Below, piece after piece: positions 57,514-64,000 of a DNA stretch of 64,000 bases. The DNA comes from Saprospiraceae bacterium (GTDB taxonomy: Bacteria; Bacteroidota; Bacteroidia; Chitinophagales; Saprospiraceae). Under the pieces are notes generated by a model that searched no databases, had not been told where the DNA came from, and saw only the letters and a program-made list of their open reading frames with translations. The translations under genes were made by a program, and so were the position numbers. Every line of letters starts with the position of its first letter. The stretch's first letter is position 1. The DNA lies in the NCBI GenBank assembly GCA_016714085.1, contig JADJNW010000004.1, forward strand, positions 1 through 64,000, given 5' to 3'.

Positions 57514-59208
57514 TTGATCGTGCAAAATCCTGCCAAATATCAAACCAACAATACGCTCATCCGGCGCTACGAACGCGTGATAGGGGTACTGGTTAAATAT
57601 GGCTTCGAGGATATTATTTCGCATCCGCCATTCAATCGCTTCCTGCCAAAGTCAAAAAAATGGATCCCAATCCGCGAAGGTCGCCCGGTATTTGCCTACA
57701 CCCGTTATGAGCGAATGCGCATGGTTTGTGAAGAATTAGGTACAACATTTATCAAATTTGCCCAAATTGCTGCCAATCGCCCTGATTTGTTGCCGGAAGA
57801 GCTTATTTCAGAATTGGAAAAATTCCACGATCATGCACCTACCGTGCCGGAAGCGGACATTCGGGAAGTATTCTTAAAAGAGTTTCAAAAACCGCCAGAA
57901 GAATTATTTGAATACTTTGATTATCAGCCGATTGCAGCTGCTTCGATGGCGCAGGTACACCGCGCACGACTTATTGGAGGCAAGGATGTAGTACTAAAAA
58001 TTCAACGCCCGGGAATTCGAGATACCGTCGAACTGGATATCCAGATTTTAAAACAATTAGCGAACCTCATTGAAACCTACTTCCCACAGTACGCAGCCTT
58101 TCAGCCAAAAGAATTGGTTGTGATGTTTGAAACCAGCATTCGTAAGGAACTTCGTTTTACCGTAGAAGCCGCGAATCTGGCGCGTTTTCAGGAGAATTTT
58201 AAGTTGAATCAAGATATTTACGTCCCCGATTGGTATCCAGAATTTACAACCGACCGCATCTTATGCTTGGAATTTATTGATGGCATCAAAATAACCGACC
58301 TGGAAGCGATGAAAGCCATTGGTATGACTGGCCCGGAGCTTGCGCTCAAAGGCATTAATTTGTACTACGAACAGGTTTTTGAATATGGCTTTTTCCACGC
58401 TGATCCGCATCCCGGCAATATTTTTATCCTGCCCGACAAGCGCGTTTGCTTTGTGGATTTTGGTATGATGGGCGTTATTCTCGACAATGATAAAGAATTG
58501 ATGGCCAATCTTTTGTTGACCATTGCCGAGCAAGATGTAGATGGTTTGAAAAAAGCGCTTTTGAAATTTACAAAAGAAGAGAAATTTGAAGATGATAAAG
58601 ATTTGGAATATGATATTGTAGAATTTTTGTCTTCCTATTCCGAAATGTCTATCGATCAAATCGAAGGCGCAGAAGTAATGGAAGGCTTGAATCGAATGTT
58701 TTTCAAATACAAAATCCGCGTTCCTCCTAATTTATTGCTCTTGCTCAAAGCGCTTATCATTATTGAGGGCGTGGGGCTTATGCTCGATCCAAGATATAAT
58801 ATTATCAAAAATATTGAGCCTTACGTGCGCCGCTTGCTTGGCAAAAAATACAACCCTCAGAAAATCACCAAAAGCGTCGTGAAAGCCCTTGGCGATCTCA
58901 CGCGCATGGCGGTCAGCCTGCCGGAAGATGTAGAGCAAATCGTCCACAAGCTACGCGAAGGCAAGCTCCAAATCGAATTTGAACACAAAGGCTTGGAAGC
59001 ATTATACCATAAAATAGAAACCGTTTCCAATCGGATTGCTTTTACTTTATTACTTACTGCGCTTATTATCGGCTCTTCCTTGATCGTCATTGCCGACATT
59101 CCGCCCCACGTCAATCATGTGCCAGTGCTGGGTTTTGTTGGGTTTCTTATTGCTGGATTGTTGGCTTTGCGCTTGATTATTTCAATTTTGCGACATGGAA
59201 ATTTTTGA
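57514..59208 (+). CDS. AarF/ABC1/UbiB-family atypical kinase
   Basis: 564 residues. Family motifs: ELGTTFIKFAQIAANRPDLLP (the KxGQ-like motif reads KFAQ), PIAAASMAQVHRARL (Ala-rich loop), VVLKIQRPGI (ATP Lys), FFHADPHPGNIFIL (catalytic/metal loop) and VCFVDFGMMGVI (DFG). Two C-terminal membrane segments, FTLLLTALIIGSSLIVIADI and VLGFVGFLIAGLLALRLIISI, anchor it. It supports quinone biosynthesis in relatives. The start is a TTG (57514) or GTG (57520); the first ATG would remove conserved sequence. Confidence 0.85.
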   Translation: MIVQNPAKYQTNNTLIRRYERVIGVLVKYGFEDIISHPPFNRFLPKSKKWIPIREGRPVFAYTRYERMRMVCEELGTTFIKFAQIAANRPDLLPEELISELEKFHDHAPTVPEADIREVFLKEFQKPPEELFEYFDYQPIAAASMAQVHRARLIGGKDVVLKIQRPGIRDTVELDIQILKQLANLIETYFPQYAAFQPKELVVMFETSIRKELRFTVEAANLARFQENFKLNQDIYVPDWYPEFTTDRILCLEFIDGIKITDLEAMKAIGMTGPELALKGINLYYEQVFEYGFFHADPHPGNIFILPDKRVCFVDFGMMGVILDNDKELMANLLLTIAEQDVDGLKKALLKFTKEEKFEDDKDLEYDIVEFLSSYSEMSIDQIEGAEVMEGLNRMFFKYKIRVPPNLLLLLKALIIIEGVGLMLDPRYNIIKNIEPYVRRLLGKKYNPQKITKSVVKALGDLTRMAVSLPEDVEQIVHKLREGKLQIEFEHKGLEALYHKIETVSNRIAFTLLLTALIIGSSLIVIADIPPHVNHVPVLGFVGFLIAGLLALRLIISILRHGNF

Positions 59209-59216
59209 GCATAAAA

Positions 59217-60071
59217 TCACTCCTTCATACTCAATTGCACGCGTTTCCTTTCAATGTCCACTTCTACTACACGCACGGTTACTTTTTGTCCTAATTTCAA
59301 TACTTCCGCAGGGTCTTTGATAAATCGATTGGTAATTTGCGAAATGTGCACCAAGCCATTTTCTTTGATGCCAATATCCACGAATGCGCCGAATTTGGCG
59401 AGGTTCGTCACGATGCCCGGCAGCCACATCCCGGGTTTTAAATCGCTGATTTCCCGAACACTATCATCAAAAGCAAATACCTCGGCTTGTCCGCGCGGGT
59501 CAAGCCCTGGCTTCGCCAATTCTTTGAGAATATCTTGCAGGGTTGGTAAGCCGACTTTATCTGTCACATATTTTTTAATATCAATCTGCTGACGAGTTAT
59601 ATTATTTTTTATTAAAGCCTCGACCGATTCATTTACATCTTTAGCCATTTTATTTACAATATGATAACTTTCCGGGTGTACCGCGCTGTTATCTAATGGA
59701 TTAACTGTGTTTGGGATTCTTAAAAAACCTGCCGATTGTTCAAAAGCTTTCGCGCCCAAACCTTTCACTTGCATCAAATCTTTTCGAGATTGGAACTTAC
59801 CGTTTTCTTTTCGATACAAAATGATATTTTCCGCCATTTTCGGACCAATACCAGAGACGTATTGCAGCAAATGCTTACTCGCCGTGTTCAAATTTACGCC
59901 CACCTGATTCACGGCAGAAATCACCACCTGGTCGAGGCTTTCTTTCAATTTCGTTTGATCTACATCGTGCTGATACTGACCTACACCAATGGATTTTGGA
60001 TCAATTTTCACCAATTCCGCCAATGGATCCATCAAGCGCCGACCAATGGAAATTGCGCCGCGCACGGTCAA
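59217..60071 (-). CDS. tex: Tex, C-terminal part (helix-hairpin-helix and S1 domains)
   Basis: Residues TVRGAISIGRRLMDPLAELV and IDPKSIGVGQYQHDVDQTKL are the Tex signature after the YqgF domain. Helix-hairpin-helix repeats (LLQYVSGIGPKMAENII, QVKGLGAKAFEQSAGFL) follow, and the S1 RNA-binding domain is at the end: LKPGMWLPGIVTNLAKFGAFV to RKRVQLSMKE. It continues the 60390-61400 part after an interruption; a missing G near 60090 (GAGAATTTC for GAGGAATTTC) separates it from the SEAGASIYSASDVARE segment just upstream. Confidence 0.88.
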   Translation of the reverse strand: MTVRGAISIGRRLMDPLAELVKIDPKSIGVGQYQHDVDQTKLKESLDQVVISAVNQVGVNLNTASKHLLQYVSGIGPKMAENIILYRKENGKFQSRKDLMQVKGLGAKAFEQSAGFLRIPNTVNPLDNSAVHPESYHIVNKMAKDVNESVEALIKNNITRQQIDIKKYVTDKVGLPTLQDILKELAKPGLDPRGQAEVFAFDDSVREISDLKPGMWLPGIVTNLAKFGAFVDIGIKENGLVHISQITNRFIKDPAEVLKLGQKVTVRVVEVDIERKRVQLSMKE

Positions 60072-60389
60072 ATCCAGGTCGGGAAATTCTCTCGTGCTAC
60101 ATCCGACGCTGAGTAGATCGAAGCACCTGCTTCGCTTACGACGAAAATATCCACAGCCTCCCTAAATCCCTCCAAAGGAGGGACTTCCAGACGTAAGCTT
60201 CCCCCTTAGGGGGACGAGAGGGGGGCGACTGCTTTGCGAATGAATTGATCGGTTTCGCGGCTCGCCGTGCCATTGCCAATGGCGATTGCCTGGATTTTAT
60301 ATTTAGCAACCAAATCCTGAATGATTTCAGCAGATTCCAATACACGCGACTGCGGCGGATGGGGATAGATAGTAGTGTAATTCAATAAA
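60072..60389 (-). CDS. tex: Tex, middle part: YqgF-like domain containing a palindromic insertion
   Basis: The frame 60206-60445 gives NYTTIYPHPPQSRVLESAEII and AIAIGNGTASRETDQFIRK, the YqgF/RNase H-like region. Then frames break, and VDIFVVSEAGASIYSASDV resumes from about 60145. Between them lie about 75 bp of two palindromes (60167-60183 and 60200-60214), which relatives lack at this variable surface position. Whether the insert is in frame cannot be decided, because read errors surround it. Confidence 0.7.
60167..60214. repeat. Double palindrome inserted in the tex coding region
   Basis: TCCCTCC-AAA-GGAGGGA (60167-60183) and TCCCCC-TTA-GGGGGA (60200-60214), perfect inverted repeats with 3-base loops, 16 bp apart. 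The style recalls dispersed palindromic repeats of other bacteria that insert in coding regions. Confidence 0.65.
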
Positions 60390-61400
60390 TTACCTTTGCT
60401 CATCCAAGCAAGCGACCTTACAGCCAGTTCTAAAACCAGGATCAAGCGCTAAGGTACGCTTCGGACCAAGCGGTGCTGCCAGCAATAATTGTCGAAGATT
60501 CTCTGCGAAAACCTTGATCGCTTCCTCGTCCGCTTTCTCCTTGGCTTTGTTGCGAAATTCGATTTCCAGCGAAGGCGACATTAATCTTTTATAAGCATCT
60601 TTCACCGCCAAAGCGACCTGATCGGCGCAGGAATTATTACCTTTTACAAACTGGCGTTCTAGTCTTTCCAGTGCTTGCTCTTCTTCAATATCAATACTCA
60701 CTCTCAAAAAACCTTCTTCCTCCGCGCTTAAGATCGCCAGCAAACGGTGGCTCGGAACGTGTTTCAAAGGCTCGTTATAATCAAAATAATCGCGGTACTT
60801 GGCAGCTTCTTCTTGTTTGGTCAAAAACACTTTCGAGCCAATACTTGCGCTACGCTCAAAGATTCGACGCACGCTATTCCGAGCGTTCGCATCTTCATTC
60901 ACCCACTCGGCGATGATGTCACGCGCACCAGCCAAAGCCGCCTCCACGTCTGGCACTTCATCGGTAAGGAATTGTTCAGCACGCAGCTCGATGTCGCGCT
61001 CGCGTTGCTCCAGCATGATCGTTGCCAAAGGCTCTAAACCCAGTTCTTTTGCTTTGGTGGCGCGGGTTTTGCGCTTGGGCTTGTAAGGCAAATACAAATC
61101 TTCTAACTCCGTAGTGTCCCAGCAATTTTTGATCTTTGATTCTAATTCAGGGGTGAGTTTCTCCTGATCAGCAATACTTTTGAGAACGGTTTCCTTGCGT
61201 TTGATGAGCGTATCCAAACGCTTCATCTCGGCATCAATAGCAGCCACTTGCGTTTCATCCAGGCTACCCGTTGCCTCTTTGCGATAGCGTGAAATAAAAG
61301 GAATCGTAGCGCCATCTTCCAGTAATTCCATCGTAGCAACTACCTGCCGCTTGCCAATCGCCAGCGCATCGCTGATCAGTTGGGTGATCGTATCGGTCAT
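60390..61400 (-). CDS. tex: Tex, N-terminal part (transcription accessory protein)
   Basis: ATG 61400 begins MTDTITQLISDALAIGKRQV; then ATIPFISRYRKEATGSLDE, DLYLPYKPKRKTRATKAKE, RDIIAEWVNEDANARNSVR and LALDPGFRTGCKVACLD are all Tex hallmarks. The domain order is N-terminal helical Tex region, then the start of the YqgF-like domain. It binds nucleic acid and acts in transcription-linked processes. The break after LDEQ is a one-base shift near 60393. A TATCTTTG -7 element (61427-61434, minus strand) lies about 30 bp upstream. Confidence 0.9.
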   Translation of the reverse strand: MTDTITQLISDALAIGKRQVVATMELLEDGATIPFISRYRKEATGSLDETQVAAIDAEMKRLDTLIKRKETVLKSIADQEKLTPELESKIKNCWDTTELEDLYLPYKPKRKTRATKAKELGLEPLATIMLEQRERDIELRAEQFLTDEVPDVEAALAGARDIIAEWVNEDANARNSVRRIFERSASIGSKVFLTKQEEAAKYRDYFDYNEPLKHVPSHRLLAILSAEEEGFLRVSIDIEEEQALERLERQFVKGNNSCADQVALAVKDAYKRLMSPSLEIEFRNKAKEKADEEAIKVFAENLRQLLLAAPLGPKRTLALDPGFRTGCKVACLDEQR

Positions 61401-61426
61401 TGATCAATATTTTTTTGAAAGGGAAA

Positions 61427-61434
61427 CAAAGATA
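61427..61434 (-). promoter_or_regulatory. TAnnTTTG -7 element of tex
   Basis: TATCTTTG on the minus strand, about 27 bp upstream of the tex start; no clear -33 element. Confidence 0.5.
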
Positions 61435-61480
61435 CGAAAAGGAGAAGATTAAAATGGCAGGTATTTATGTTTGTTGGACG

Positions 61481-61762
61481 TTAGGCTACTTTATAAACCA
61501 ATTCATCAATATTAGCCACCTCGGTTCCTTTCATCCAGAGTTCATATTCACTTAAATCAATCGCATCGTTCCAAATCACCCCATAGCCGCCGCTCGCTAC
61601 TTGCGCAGTATTGAATAGCGTTTCATCTTTTAACGCTTGAAAAGCGGGCGTTTGTAATCGGTCTTTTAAAGAATAAACTTTGATAATACCATTGTCAAAA
61701 ATAACAAAGAGACGATAGTCAGAAAGCGGTTCTATATATTTGATAGTTAGGTAGGTTTCCAT
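61481..61762 (-). CDS. DUF2442-family protein
   Basis: 93 residues from ATG 61762 (METYLTIKYIEPLSDYRLFV); a longer upstream start is less likely. The pattern YRLFVIFDNGIIKVYSLKD, followed by VASGGYGVIWNDAIDLSEYEL, is the DUF2442 fold, often encoded beside DUF4160 in toxin-antitoxin-like or cassette settings; DUF4160 is absent here. It is the first of four small same-strand genes separated by structured repeats. Just after its stop lies GCCTAACGTCC, similar to the outer box of an integron attC site. Confidence 0.75.
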   Translation of the reverse strand: METYLTIKYIEPLSDYRLFVIFDNGIIKVYSLKDRLQTPAFQALKDETLFNTAQVASGGYGVIWNDAIDLSEYELWMKGTEVANIDELVYKVA

Positions 61763-61879
61763 AATAATTCCCTTGATTCGACCGATAATTGGCAGGATGC
61801 ACTCCAGCTTTAATAACTCCAAAAATAAGCATTCTGAATACTTAGAACAACCAGTAGGCTTGTTTTTGTTCCTGCGTTG

Positions 61880-61945
61880 ATGGTTTGGTTATACCCGATG
61901 TACCGACCTTTTGAGAGGCATGGTAGGTATGCTTTGTTCACTTCT
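61880..61945 (-). repeat. attC-like structured intergenic repeat C
   Basis: Stem parts ATACC/GGTAT and TACC/GGTA (61891-61904 with 61922-61930). On the minus strand the edges read AGAAGTGAACAAAG and CAAACCATCAACGC, similar to repeat B (AGAAGTGACAAAG, CAAACCGTTAGCGG). Confidence 0.4.
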
Positions 61946-61958
61946 GTTTTCTTTTTTA

Positions 61959-62726
61959 TTACTTTTTTCCGAATAAATTTGACCAAAATCCGCCTTTCTT
62001 TTTAAGTTTTTCATCTGGCTTGTTTTGATTATTAGTTTGTCTTTGGTCCGAGAAGTTTTCTTTCTTCTCAGGCATTGGTACTTCATTCAAATCGGTCAAA
62101 TCATTCGTCATCTTTTTGATTCCCGAATACATTGGGACTGCCATTGGCATTAAAGGTTCTGTCGGTTCTAAGCTGAAAAATTCGTTATTCTTATTTAATC
62201 CGATTGGAAAGTTTGTTCTATCAATCCAATCTTTTTCATTTAAAGCGGGGAGAATTTCTGATTGAAGTTTCTGATTTAGGCTCTCTCTTGCTTTGCCGAT
62301 TATTTGCTCTTCTACATTCTGCTCTCCTAATTTCAACACTGCTCGGCTGAAAAAATCAATTCCTTTGTATGGTATATGAAGAAGAAAAATTTGAGTGATC
62401 CCTTCTTGTTTATAGACATCTAATACTTTGAAATAGCTATTACAATTTATCGAATGGAAGCCCCATTTTTCAGTTGCTGGATTTACTCGAAACAATGGCG
62501 CTGCTTTACTTGAAGCAAAAATAAACCTACAATTCGTCGTTGGTTTTCCTGCATAATTTGACACATCAACAAAAGTTTGGGAGCGAAATATTTTGCTTAC
62601 TTCGTATTTATTAATAATCGCTTGATTTAAATTTGAATCTCGGTAGTACATAGTCAATCCAGGTAAAGTCCAATTGACAATTTCTTCAATTCTTTCAAGC
62701 GGTTTATTGTCTTTTTCGTTTATCAT
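61959..62726 (-). CDS. Hypothetical protein (cassette-like gene)
   Basis: 255 residues starting MINEKDNKPLERIEEIVNWT, soluble and without signal peptide. The central region (RFIFASSKAAPLFRVNPATE, ITQIFLLHIPYKGIDFFSRA) looks like a folded alpha/beta domain; the C-terminal third is Glu/Asn/Lys-rich and disordered, ending KKKGGFWSNLFGKK, a basic-aromatic tail that might contact membrane. Family not recognised. It stands alone between repeats A and C. Confidence 0.65.
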   Translation of the reverse strand: MINEKDNKPLERIEEIVNWTLPGLTMYYRDSNLNQAIINKYEVSKIFRSQTFVDVSNYAGKPTTNCRFIFASSKAAPLFRVNPATEKWGFHSINCNSYFKVLDVYKQEGITQIFLLHIPYKGIDFFSRAVLKLGEQNVEEQIIGKARESLNQKLQSEILPALNEKDWIDRTNFPIGLNKNNEFFSLEPTEPLMPMAVPMYSGIKKMTNDLTDLNEVPMPEKKENFSDQRQTNNQNKPDEKLKKKGGFWSNLFGKK

Positions 62727-62749
62727 TTATTTTTCTTTTTAATGGAGGC

Positions 62750-62807
62750 TAACGGTTGCATAGCCACAGGCCGACGTTTAGAAGGCTTGTCGGTTATGGA
62801 ACCGTTA
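62750..62807 (-). repeat. attC-like structured intergenic repeat A
   Basis: Outer arms TAACGGTT (62750-62757) and AACCGTTA (62800-62807) are perfect. Inner pairs CATA/TATG and CCGAC/GTCGG are separated by unpaired bases on one side, giving an imperfect hairpin with bulges, as in attC sites. The minus-strand edge reads AACCGTTAGCC. Confidence 0.45.
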
Positions 62808-62881
62808 ACGGTAGATTCGTTTCATTTCAGAGTAATGGATTAGATTTCTATTTGTTACCAAACTTGACTAACCCCAAACGC

Positions 62882-63473
62882 CTAACAGCCATAGTCCCAA
62901 AGCAAGCGCCAGAATATTTCCAGATTATAATACAGGGCTTGGGCAGTAATAAGGGATGGGATAGATAATATAAAAGCCAATCCTACCCACCAGGGCGCTA
63001 TTTTTTTTCTCATTATCGCTACACCTGCAATAATCCAGGCGAACATAAAGCAAAAATTATATAGGAATAGTCCCGACAACCAAATTAAAGTAGCTTCCGA
63101 TTCTAATCCATCATTTATCGCCTTCGGGTCCATCCCTGAAGCCACAAAGCCTGTAGCTAAAGCTCGAAAACCAGAAATAAAGGCAATAAAGGCTGCACCC
63201 AAAACACCCAGTACCGTTACCACTATTCCTGTGTTAGGAGACCGCTCTGCGATTCTTTGTCCAATGAAAATGAAAGTGGCCACAAAAAAAGGAACGCCAA
63301 TCGACATAATCATACCTTCGTATGAACTGACCCAGTAAAGTTCTCCTGGTAGCGTCCCAATTCCAAATGCTCGTACTACCGATGCAATAAAAAAGCATAA
63401 TGGCGCAACTAACGCCAGCATGGGCAATCGCTTTTTAAAAGTGCTTACCCATTTGTCATTTTGATTTCTCCAT
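62882..63473 (-). CDS. Hypothetical multi-pass membrane protein (cassette-like gene)
   Basis: The open part 62882-63427 is 181 residues. Removing one A upstream joins ATG 63473 (MENQNDKWVSTFKKRLPM), giving about 196 residues. Five membrane segments follow one another: LPMLALVAPLCFFIASVVRA, MSIGVPFFVATFIFIGQ, GIVVTVLGVLGAAFIAFISG, LSGLFLYNFCFMFAWIIAGV and WWVGLAFILSIPSLITAQ. No family recognised. It lies between structured repeats A and B. Confidence 0.65.
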
Positions 63474-63519
63474 TTTGTTTTGTTTTAAATTATTTATTCC
63501 TGTTTCTTCTAATTACCGC

Positions 63520-63575
63520 TAACGGTTTGTAGCTGGCGTGGCGGCGCATAGCCGCCATGAACAGCCACACTTTGT
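63520..63575 (-). repeat. attC-like structured intergenic repeat B
   Basis: Strong nested hairpin: TGTAGCTG/CAGCCACA (63528-63535 / 63562-63569) and TGGCGGC/GCCGCCA (63539-63545 / 63551-63557). The minus-strand end ACAAACCGTTAGCGG matches repeat A's AACCGTTAGCC. Confidence 0.45.
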
Positions 63576-63595
63576 CACTTCTCGCCTCTTTTTTT

Positions 63596-64000
63596 TTATT
63601 CTTTATTTTCTATCAACGACCTCACTTCTTTAACCAACTCGATAAATTCTTCTTCGTCGATTTTTGATTTTGCTTATCTCTTATTCAAACAATTTCAATC
63701 CCGCAATCGAGAATATGTTGTCTTTCGTTTCATCTTTTCCTTTTGCACCTTCTTCGTCATGCCAAACGCTATCCAATTCAAAAAATAAATTGGTTCATAC
63801 TGATTGAATGGTTCAAAAACCACTAAATCTACCGATGCTTTGAAAAAAGAAATTCTTTTCATTTTGGGATAATCGTTCTTTCACTTTTTGGTAATCAATC
63901 AGACTGCTCAATGCGACATTTGGATAAATCTGATAAGTGTCGAATATTCTCTTAAATGCAAGAAACATCTTTTGTTCTTCGACTTAAATAACGAAATCCA
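63596..64000 (-). CDS. DUF2726-like protein, partial (window edge, frameshifted)
   Basis: Reading across shifts from the right edge: FKRIFDTYQIYPNVALSSLI, KNFFFKASVDLVVFEPFNQ, YFFELDSVWHDEEGAKGKDE and TKDNIFSIAGLKLFE. Probably a tail DEEEFIELVKEVRSLIENKE follows, stopping at 63596. The pattern (VDLVVF, then xxELD..H, then KDxIxxxAGL) is that of DUF2726, a nuclease-like fold related to restriction-endonuclease-type domains. The start is outside the window. Confidence 0.5.

Noticed and set aside
1..64000. CRISPR array, rRNA or tRNA genes
   Set aside because: No regularly spaced direct repeats and no recognisable RNA gene sequence found by reading both strands.

Overview
The window looks like a chromosome segment of a Bacteroidota bacterium, most likely a Saprospiria/Saprospiraceae-like lineage; this is inferred from gene families, as there is no rRNA. 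Supporting features are C-terminal type IX secretion (T9SS) sorting tails, a Bacteroidota-style secreted RHS protein, class II ribonucleotide reductase, Bacteroidota TAnnTTTG -7 promoter elements, and a RadC/ArdC/tyrosine-integrase mobile region. No rRNA, tRNA or CRISPR array was seen.

Layout. (1) 1-1.9 kb: edge fragments, a complete IS5-family insertion sequence with TIRs and a TAA duplication, and a tyrosine recombinase remnant. (2) 1.9-18.7 kb, all minus strand: a polymorphic toxin locus. One long secreted RHS gene (18667 to 12257) is followed by five truncated orphan cassettes, each made of a piece of RHS core, a different C-terminal tip and a small following gene that is a candidate immunity gene. 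All six tips carry metallopeptidase motifs: five zincin HExxH or close variants and one JAB/JAMM. Most candidate immunity genes encode lipoproteins or membrane-anchored proteins. A roughly 90 bp palindrome-ended repeat sits at four of the six cassette junctions, and the 3' end of the recombinase remnant is duplicated at one of them. (3) 18.7-22.5 kb: two more secreted proteins in the same orientation, a catalytically dead M43-like protein and a MAM/dockerin-like protein. (4) About 23-33.4 kb: a mobile region with RadC, an ArdC-like antirestriction protein, a possible effector-associated-domain membrane protein, a decayed TPR protein, a DinJ/YafQ-type toxin-antitoxin pair with a palindromic operator, and a tyrosine integrase. 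(5) 33.6-61.4 kb: ordinary chromosome: sulfide:quinone oxidoreductase, HpcH/HpaI aldolase, a secreted reprolysin-like protease, PabB, HU, a sterol desaturase-family protein, cystathionine gamma-synthase, an aspartoacylase-family protein beside an ATP-grasp-like protein, a 2OG oxygenase, a GNAT-nitrilase fusion, a DksA/TraR-like protein, a LOG-family protein, NrdJ, an UbiB-like kinase and Tex. (6) 61.5-64 kb: four small unrelated genes, all on the minus strand, separated by structured intergenic repeats and resembling an integron-like cassette array.

Two points cut across the window. First, very many genes, including HU and Tex, are broken by single-base shifts that mostly fall in homopolymers. 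This fits uncorrected long-read indels better than gene decay, so most broken genes here are probably intact in the organism. Second, three separate promoters (a 45-aa membrane protein, the sulfide:quinone oxidoreductase and a coiled-coil protein) share one architecture: two FNR-like TGAY-N4-RTCA boxes 22-23 bp apart, the nearer one centred about 30 bp upstream of a -7-like element. They look like targets of one CRP/FNR-family activator.
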